A stretch of 26,562 nucleotides of DNA from CAYXZR01 sp964470025 (GTDB taxonomy: Bacteria > Patescibacteriota > Patescibacteriia > Buchananbacterales > UBA6539). Positions 21,390-26,562 of the stretch are shown here, one piece after another. The notes under the pieces are model-generated. The model was not told the DNA's origin and made no database searches. It worked only from the letters and a program-made list of their open reading frames with translations. Positions within the stretch are counted from its first letter, which is position 1; every line of letters starts with the position of its first letter. Position numbers and translations under genes: made by a program. The DNA is taken from NCBI GenBank assembly GCA_964470025.1, contig CAYXZR010000010.1, positions 1-26,562 on the forward strand, written 5' to 3'.

Positions 21390-21420
21390 ACTATATCTGT
21401 ATAGTACCACCTTGAGTCAA
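21390..21420 (-). promoter_or_regulatory. Candidate promoter of secE-nusG-rplK
   Basis: Minus strand: -35 TTGACT (21420-21415), -10 TATAGT (21395-21390) with a 19-bp spacer. The spacer is longer than at other promoters here, so the -10 choice is uncertain. Confidence 0.45.
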
Positions 21421-21442
21421 TGCTGTCAAGGGAGAGTAGTTA

Positions 21443-21471
21443 TTGACTAATTGCTGTTTTTTTGTTATATT
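21443..21471 (+). promoter_or_regulatory. Sigma-70-type promoter of the 143-aa orphan gene
   Basis: -35 TTGACT (21443-21448), 17-bp spacer, -10 TATATT (21466-21471). It faces away from the secE promoter about 20 bases upstream. The mRNA leader would be about 55 nt. Confidence 0.65.
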
Positions 21472-21533
21472 TTTTAATTCATTTAAGGGACAGCATTGAT
21501 CCTTGAAAATTTATATGAAAGAAGGATTTTGCC

Positions 21534-21965
21534 ATGTTCGTAGGAGCGCCCATATTGTTTCGTGTTGTTAAATATGTACCACGAAAGTCCACTGATGTTG
21601 ATGATGAGTGGACACATTGGCGAGTAATGGTGCAGCGTTTTCGTTATGATGATTGTGCTACTAGGAATGTCAAGATTTTTATTTACAAGGCTCGGAGGAA
21701 GAGAAAGGACAGATATTTCTGGCAAAAAGAAAATCCTGTAGCCTGTTTTGAAATCAGCATGGGTAATGTCAATTTTCCCAATGATCTCAGGAGAATGCGG
21801 ACGCCTCATGAGAACGATGAAAAGGTCGTCAAGGCTGAATTGCGCCAAGCAGTAAGGTATGTTGCAAAATTCCTGCTTAACGAGTCGATTCCTTATGTCA
21901 ATGATCATGTAAGATGGGCCTTCCTTAAAACGGATGCCGAATTAACCGCTGATCAAAAGACATGA
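21534..21965 (+). CDS. Hypothetical basic protein, 143 aa, monocistronic orphan
   Basis: No family is recognised. The ATG at 21534 follows AGAAGGA with a 7-base spacer, a good SD. The protein has no membrane segment. It is rich in Arg/Lys and aromatic residues, for example WTHWRVMVQRFRYDD and YKARRKRKDRYFWQKE, followed by an amphipathic helical C-terminal half (EKVVKAELRQAVRYVAKFLL). The basic-aromatic patch would suit RNA or DNA binding, but this is only composition. Arginine is often AGG/AGA or CGG, unlike the CGT/CGA of the adjacent gyrB and secE-nusG genes, so it may be of different origin. It has its own promoter and two tandem terminators. Confidence 0.68.
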   Translation: MFVGAPILFRVVKYVPRKSTDVDDEWTHWRVMVQRFRYDDCATRNVKIFIYKARRKRKDRYFWQKENPVACFEISMGNVNFPNDLRRMRTPHENDEKVVKAELRQAVRYVAKFLLNESIPYVNDHVRWAFLKTDAELTADQKT

Positions 21966-21990
21966 GCTACTTAAGCTCAGTTTTCTTTTT
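21963..21990 (+). terminator. First of two tandem terminators of the 143-aa gene
   Basis: Stem TGAGCT (21963-21968), which includes the TGA stop codon, with AGCTCA (21974-21979), then GTTTTCTTTTT to 21990. Short, so probably weak. Confidence 0.5.
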
Positions 21991-21993
21991 CCT

Positions 21994-22023
21994 AGGTTTA
22001 CACAAATGTGTAAACCTTTTTTT
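21994..22023 (+). terminator. Second, strong terminator of the 143-aa gene
   Basis: 10-bp perfect stem AGGTTTACAC (21994-22003) with GTGTAAACCT (22008-22017), loop AAAT, then six T's. The T-run overlaps the gyrB stop codon on the minus strand; gyrB itself gets no U-tract from this hairpin. Confidence 0.85.
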
Positions 22024-24055
22024 ATATATCTAAATTTTTGACGCTTTTGGCGTGAGAGTGGATAAACTGTTTGCGAGGCGCTACTTCTGATCCCATAAGG
22101 ATTTGGAAGATTTCATCTGCCTTCGAAGCGTCTTCGATGGTGACTTGCTTCATCATGCGATGTTCAGGATTCATGGTGGTTTCCCAGAGTTGTTCAGGAT
22201 TCATTTCACCAAGACCTTTATATCGCTGAATATTTAGTTTTGGAGTTTTTGCTTTTACTTCTTCTTCTGGATTTTCTTCATCTTCTTCGGTGATTTCAAT
22301 ATCACTATCACTGATGCCATTTTTCTTTTTGTAGTCTTCAAGTCCCTGGTCAGTGTAAATCCATTCTACATTTTTTCCAGTTTTAATACTGTATAGCGGT
22401 GGCTGTGCGATGTAGAGATGTCCTTTGGTTACTAGGTCGGGGAAATGTCGGTAGAAGAGCGTGAGTAGTAGTGTTCGAATGTGAGATCCATCAACGTCAG
22501 CATCAGTCATAATCACTACTTTGTGATATCGTAATGCTTCGATATTGAATTGCTCACCAATGTTTGTGCCGAGTGCAATTACTAGGGACTTTACTTCATT
22601 ATTGGCAAGCATTTTATCAAGTCGTGCTTTTTCAACGTTTAAAATTTTACCTCGAATCGGAAGAATAGCCTGGAAGTCGCGATCACGGCCTTGTTTAGCT
22701 GAACCACCAGCAGAGTCACCCTCTACGATGTATAGCTCTGAGATACTAGCGTCACGTGATGCACAATCAGCAAGCTTACCTGGAAGCATGAGTCCTTCCA
22801 GTGCTCCTTTTCGAAGTACGGTGTCGCGAGCGGCGCGAGCAGCAACGCGGGCGCGTTGAGCTAGTAGACATTTACCGATCACTGCTTCGGCGTCTTTAGG
22901 GTGTTCTTCGAGCCAAGTTGAGAACGCATCAGACATGATGGCGTCAACAATAGGCTTTACTTCGGCGTTTCCAAGTTTTGCCTTGGTTTGTCCTTCGAAT
23001 TGCGGGTCAAGTACTTTAATAGAAATGATTGCAGTTAATCCTTCTCGTACATCATCTCCAGTGAGATTATCGTCTTTTTCTTTTAAGATATTTTTTGCAC
23101 GAGCGTAACTATTGATCGTTCGTGTTAAGGCAGTTCGGAAGCCAGCTAAGTGCATTCCGCCTTCTGGGTTGAAGATGTTGTTGGTAAAACAGTACACTTG
23201 TTCTCGATATTGGTCAGTGTACTGTACTGCAAGCTCAACTCGAACTTGATCGACTTCTTTGTCGATGTAAAAAATGTTTTCGTGCTTTGGTTCGTTGTTG
23301 AGATTTAAGTGTCGAGTATATGAGCCAATACCACCTTCGAAGTAGAATGTATAGTGGAATGGTTTTTTTTCATCACGAAGGTCTGAGATTGCAATTTTAA
23401 TTCCTTTGGTTAGGTACGCTTGTTTTCGTAAATAGTCTAAAACAGTTGAAAGATTAAACTCAGTGACAGTAAACATTTCTGAATCAGGTTTAAAACTGAT
23501 TGTGGTACCGGTGCGCTTGGTTGTGCCTGTTGGCGCTACTTTTTTCTTCGGTTTTCCTCGAGTGTATTCTTGTACCCAGATTTTTCCATCTCGGTGGACT
23601 TCGGCTTTGGTTTCTTCTGATAGTGCGTTTACTACTGATGCACCAACACCATGAAGACCACCAGATACTTTGTATCCGCCATCGCCAAACTTACCACCGG
23701 CGTGTAACTCAGTCATTACAAGTTCAAGTGCTGATTTTTTACTTTTTGAGTGAGTGTCAACTGGAATACCTCGACCATTATCTGCAACTGATACCCATCC
23801 ATCAGGAAGTAAAGAGATGCTTACAGTGTCACCATATCCAGCCATGGCTTCGTCAATAGAGTTGTTGACGATTTCCCAGATCATGTGGTGTAACCCCTCT
23901 GTTGAAGTGTTACCAATGTACATTCCTGGCCGTTTTCGGACAGCATCAAGTCCTTCTAGGACGGTGATTTCTTTGGCTGAGTAGCTTTTGGTTACTTTGG
24001 AGGTAGCGGTGGCTACAGTTTTTGGATTTGCTTTCTTATCGGTTTTCTTAGGCAT
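22022..24055 (-). CDS. gyrB: DNA gyrase subunit B (type IIA topoisomerase ATPase subunit)
   Basis: GyrB powers negative supercoiling with GyrA. The 677 residues start with a Lys-rich extension of about 25 residues. The GHKL ATPase follows: EIVNNSIDEA (61-70), DNGRGIPVD (92-100) and VSGGLHGVGASVVNAL (130-145). Transducer and TOPRIM domains follow: LYIVEGDSAGGSAKQGRDRD and VIMTDADVDGSHIRTLLLTL hold the catalytic Glu and DxD. The C-terminal part has NIQRYKGLGEMNPEQLWETT and MNPEHRMMKQV. ParE is the alternative; the QRYKGLGEMNPEQLWETTM signature and single-copy setting favour GyrB. An acidic insert (EITEEDEENPEEEVKAK) sits before the last motif. gyrA is not in the window. Confidence 0.94.
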   Translation of the reverse strand: MPKKTDKKANPKTVATATSKVTKSYSAKEITVLEGLDAVRKRPGMYIGNTSTEGLHHMIWEIVNNSIDEAMAGYGDTVSISLLPDGWVSVADNGRGIPVDTHSKSKKSALELVMTELHAGGKFGDGGYKVSGGLHGVGASVVNALSEETKAEVHRDGKIWVQEYTRGKPKKKVAPTGTTKRTGTTISFKPDSEMFTVTEFNLSTVLDYLRKQAYLTKGIKIAISDLRDEKKPFHYTFYFEGGIGSYTRHLNLNNEPKHENIFYIDKEVDQVRVELAVQYTDQYREQVYCFTNNIFNPEGGMHLAGFRTALTRTINSYARAKNILKEKDDNLTGDDVREGLTAIISIKVLDPQFEGQTKAKLGNAEVKPIVDAIMSDAFSTWLEEHPKDAEAVIGKCLLAQRARVAARAARDTVLRKGALEGLMLPGKLADCASRDASISELYIVEGDSAGGSAKQGRDRDFQAILPIRGKILNVEKARLDKMLANNEVKSLVIALGTNIGEQFNIEALRYHKVVIMTDADVDGSHIRTLLLTLFYRHFPDLVTKGHLYIAQPPLYSIKTGKNVEWIYTDQGLEDYKKKNGISDSDIEITEEDEENPEEEVKAKTPKLNIQRYKGLGEMNPEQLWETTMNPEHRMMKQVTIEDASKADEIFQILMGSEVAPRKQFIHSHAKSVKNLDI

Positions 24056-24099
24056 AATATGTGATTTTCCAGATAAAGTAAGGATTTTTAACTGAATAA

Positions 24100-24108
24100 A
24101 TTATAGCA
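24100..24108 (-). promoter_or_regulatory. Extended -10 promoter of gyrB
   Basis: Minus strand TGCTATAAT (24108-24100), an extended -10 with perfect TATAAT. No good -35 is seen at 17 bases. The mRNA start would be near 24093, giving a leader of about 37 nt. Confidence 0.6.
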
Positions 24109-24229
24109 TAGAGGTAAAATTTTTTCCAGTCTGCCAATGTTCAAATAATGGCTCTTTTTAGGTTTATTGTGGAGGTGGTGGTTTTGTGTTAGGGTACAAT
24201 TATAGTTCTTTACAAGAAAGGAAACAGCC

Positions 24230-26562
24230 ATGAAAATGCTTCAAAACTCCGTCGGGTACATCAGAATAGGGGAGTTGCATTTTCCCTGGACTGATTTCTC
24301 TCAAACCGCTATCTGCCGTTTGGTAAAATGGCAGAATGCAACGCAAAAACTTAAGGTAATCACCGATAAGGTTGCTAAAGTTGACGACAGGCTGAAGCCG
24401 CTGTGCATCTCAGCGCTTACCGGTCATACGGTGGATGAGTTGCGGGATGATTTTGGACTTAGTTGGTCTGAACTTGGTTTTTTGTCTCAGATCTTACTTG
24501 AGTGCCATACGCTTGATGAACAAGGTAATGAACTTGGGACCTTGTGGTTCAAGCTCGATGATGGTGATGACCTAACTGCTCAACAAGAGAAGTTGTCGGG
24601 TAGAGGTTTGGGCAACTTTAGTTCAAAGTGGCGCGCAGATACTTCTCATGTCGATGAGAAGCTTGTTTCCTCAGCAATGACTCTAGCATCTCTTAAGTCT
24701 GTTAAGATGACATCTGAGACCTCGGTAGTTAAAGAGTTGTGGTTTGCCGAATTGTTGGGAGAAGCGAAAACAAGGAAAGGCAACAAGCTTGCAACAGTCC
24801 TTGGCAGCCTTGGAATTGTAACTTTTGCAAATTTACAGCAGCGATACCCACGTGCGAGTAATTGCTATAGGGAGTTTGTGGGTGCTGTGAATAATGAAAT
24901 TGGCTATCCTGAGCTGCGTCTGATTGGCGAGGCGCTGGATGAAGCAGCTCCAGATGATCCTGCAGGTGAGTATGGACATGCTTTAGTTGTCCTGGTCAAT
25001 CCTTCACAACCGTTGCGCCACAGAGCAGAGGCTTCTTATGAGCCAGTTGATGACATAGATAGAGAGGTTCCGCTGGTTCCTGGCAGCGGTGGTTATCACT
25101 ACCCTGAAGGCAAGCGACGTCCAAGAGAGCAGCAGGTGCCAGTAAGTAATGGAAACGGAGCTACTGCAAGTGTTGCGGGTGATTCTAGCGCGAAACGTAA
25201 TGGTCATGGTCCAGTCGATATAACAAATGAGCTTTCCGTTGAGGATGGAGTTACTCTTGGCGAGTTAACCCTTGCGCAGGTGTTAGGCGATGATATCGCA
25301 GTCAAGCTTAGTGATGGGCTTGATATTGAGAGATTCGTCGACTTGATGCAATACGGTTGGCATTCAGTTGCTGACGCAGTAGTTGCGACGTATTTCAGAA
25401 TCGTGTGTCAGAAAATGGATGAATGTGGTATTCAATTTCGAGATTGTCCTGCAATGGGGCCACTACAGGAGTTGAAGACCCATTATAGTGATGCTGCACA
25501 GAAGCATCGAAGGTGGTTGAATGATCCTAAATTGCGCTTTGCGTATGTAGATCGAGTCGATATCGATATACCTGATTCGATCTTACTTAAGAGAATTCCA
25601 TTTCATGTGCTAAGTAGCGATGTGCCATCTTCGCAAGCTCGACCAGTGCAACCAGATGTTTTTACTACTTTAAGTGATTTGGGGCTCTTCACTGGTGATG
25701 CAAATCAGGTTATTGATATGGCCTTGGAGGATTTGATTCCTAATCCAAATCAGCCACGTCAGTATTTTAATGAATCATCACTTGCAGATTTAGCTGAGTC
25801 ACTTCAGACATTGCAGATTCATCCGGTTTTGGTAACGCCTTATCACTTGGTGCACCCAGATGATATAGAACATCGTGAGAAGTTTATGATCATCGATGGT
25901 GAGCGTCGTTATCGAGCAGCAAAGTTAGCTGGCCTTGAGACACTTCGTGGTGTGGTTGTTCAAGTTTCTGATACTAAGGTTTTGTATGAGATTTCTTTTC
26001 TTGCGAATGAGAACAGAGATAATCTTTGCGAGATTGATGAAGCCTTGGCATTTGCAGCAATGATACGTGACGAAGGGATTAGTCAGCAAAAGCTTGCGAA
26101 ACGTATCTCTAAATCTCTTGGGCATGTCCGAGGTAGATTAGCGCTTTTGAGACTTGATCGAAAGGTGCAGGAACTACTTTCTCCTGACTTGCCAGATGAT
26201 CAGCGACTTAAGCCATCGATTGCGACACAAATCGCAAATCATATCTCAGACGGTGATAAGCAGTTTGAAGTTGCCTCGCAGGTTATTGCAGAGCATCTGC
26301 CCAATCCGCAGGCTACACAGTTAATCCGAAGAGTATCAGGTAAAGAGTCGACTGGTAGAAGTTATAAGCCATCAGATTTTTGGCGAAACTTTAGCAGCTT
26401 TGTTGCAACCTGTAGCACAAAATCGGAAATATACTGCTTCAAGAAAGTTGCAGAGTGGAGTGAAGTTCTTGAGACGCGAGATATTGCTGATATCGAAAAA
26501 GCGGTTAAGTCATTAAAAAAACTAGTTAATGGCTTGAACGATCTTATTGCGGTTATGGAGCG
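24230..26562 (+). CDS. Large ParB-like (ParB/Spo0J/RepB) DNA-binding protein, 3' truncated by window edge
   Basis: The frame is open from the ATG at 24230, preceded by AAAGGA with a 7-base spacer, to the last base: at least 777 residues. Residues about 500-660 form a ParB core. Box I begins IPNPNQPRQYF (from 503), then SSLADLAESLQTL, then the nucleotide-binding motif IIDGERRYRAAKLAG (GERR at 557-560). Next is FLANENRDNLCEIDEAL (ENR at 594-596) and a helix-turn-helix GISQQKLAKRISKSLGHVRG. In ParB these motifs bind CTP and parS. The roughly 500 residues before the core are unusual: ordinary ParB has about 280-350 in all. They contain helical blocks split by a low-complexity linker (about 290-335, rich in Gly/Asn/Ser/Ala), and I do not recognise a fold. 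No parA is next to it. It could be a chromosome-partition, plasmid-type or regulatory ParB relative. Confidence 0.8.
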   Translation, partial: MKMLQNSVGYIRIGELHFPWTDFSQTAICRLVKWQNATQKLKVITDKVAKVDDRLKPLCISALTGHTVDELRDDFGLSWSELGFLSQILLECHTLDEQGNELGTLWFKLDDGDDLTAQQEKLSGRGLGNFSSKWRADTSHVDEKLVSSAMTLASLKSVKMTSETSVVKELWFAELLGEAKTRKGNKLATVLGSLGIVTFANLQQRYPRASNCYREFVGAVNNEIGYPELRLIGEALDEAAPDDPAGEYGHALVVLVNPSQPLRHRAEASYEPVDDIDREVPLVPGSGGYHYPEGKRRPREQQVPVSNGNGATASVAGDSSAKRNGHGPVDITNELSVEDGVTLGELTLAQVLGDDIAVKLSDGLDIERFVDLMQYGWHSVADAVVATYFRIVCQKMDECGIQFRDCPAMGPLQELKTHYSDAAQKHRRWLNDPKLRFAYVDRVDIDIPDSILLKRIPFHVLSSDVPSSQARPVQPDVFTTLSDLGLFTGDANQVIDMALEDLIPNPNQPRQYFNESSLADLAESLQTLQIHPVLVTPYHLVHPDDIEHREKFMIIDGERRYRAAKLAGLETLRGVVVQVSDTKVLYEISFLANENRDNLCEIDEALAFAAMIRDEGISQQKLAKRISKSLGHVRGRLALLRLDRKVQELLSPDLPDDQRLKPSIATQIANHISDGDKQFEVASQVIAEHLPNPQATQLIRRVSGKESTGRSYKPSDFWRNFSSFVATCSTKSEIYCFKKVAEWSEVLETRDIADIEKAVKSLKKLVNGLNDLIAVME

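Noticed and set aside
21483..21908. 141-residue minus-strand frame opposite the 143-aa orphan gene
   Set aside because: The plus frame has a promoter, an SD and two terminators fitted to it; the minus frame has none.
24167..24200. Promoter for the parB-like gene (TTGTGG ... TACAAT)
   Set aside because: The spacer is 22 bp and no better -35 is present, so I do not call it, although a promoter must lie in this gap or upstream.
24056..24229. Possible origin of replication between gyrB and the parB-like gene
   Set aside because: Neighbouring gyrB and parB prompted a search, but there is no dnaA, no cluster of TTATCCACA-like boxes and no AT-rich unwinding element, only the gyrB promoter and a leader.
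1..26562. CRISPR arrays, tRNA/rRNA genes, insertion sequences, attachment sites
   Set aside because: No regularly spaced direct repeats, no cloverleaf or CCA-ended tRNA, no transposase or integrase motifs, and no flanking direct repeats were seen on reading both strands.

Overview
The window reads as a chromosomal piece of a small-genome bacterium, most likely Patescibacteria (Candidate Phyla Radiation). This is inferred from gene content, not from a marker tree. The clues are a DUF5671-plus-pseudopilin-like protein beside rplK/rplA, a large membrane-anchored DUF3160 protein, a threonyl-tRNA synthetase without the TGS domain, a CPR-style single-pass envelope protein after dnaE, a short SecE, and tight gene packing. 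No rRNA, tRNA, CRISPR array, IS element or integrase was seen. A 43-base N gap lies in nusG.

Layout. (1) 2-4960, plus strand: the 3' end of dnaE, then a single-pass envelope protein and a secreted DUF5060/DUF4038-type glycoside-hydrolase-like protein, with junctions of 1 nt or less. (2) 4964-6970, plus: promoter, T-box riboswitch with a very short Stem I, intrinsic terminator, thrS and its terminator. (3) 6978-7500: a self-contained orphan gene. (4) 7492-8646, minus: DUF6624 protein, pterin carbinolamine dehydratase, mscL. (5) 8663-9637: miaA. (6) 9645-11709, minus: gatB with a nearly leaderless promoter, then two small genes. (7) 11715-12208, minus: two tiny membrane-peptide genes (33 and 63 aa), each with its own promoter, Shine-Dalgarno (SD) site and terminator, and with promoter and terminator sequences overlapping. 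(8) 12196-18210, minus: a six-gene operon dcd, P-loop nucleotide kinase, dut, DUF3160 protein, double-length thyX, tmk. (9) 18215-21420, minus: secE, nusG, rplK, DUF5671 protein, rplA, divided by internal terminators and promoters. (10) 21443-22023, plus: a second orphan gene. (11) 22022-24108, minus: gyrB. (12) 24230 to the window end, plus: a ParB-like protein of more than 777 residues that has no stop inside the window.

How the genes work together. Region 8 encodes a nearly complete route to dTTP: dCTP to dUTP (Dcd), dUTP to dUMP (Dut), dUMP to dTMP (ThyX), dTMP to dTDP (Tmk), plus an extra P-loop kinase that may act on a nucleotide. ThrRS, GatB and MiaA serve translation. SecE, NusG, L11 and L1 form the usual secretion/transcription/ribosome block, but rplJ and rplL do not follow.

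Two patterns run through the window. Promoters are easy to read as TTGAC[T/A]-N17-TAnnnT. Most housekeeping genes have no SD site, whereas the orphan genes, the tiny peptide genes, the parB-like gene and rplA have a clear one. The strongest new-looking item is the thrS T-box. Its antiterminator and terminator are fully visible, and a Thr codon (ACC) sits in the loop of a 6-bp Stem I.
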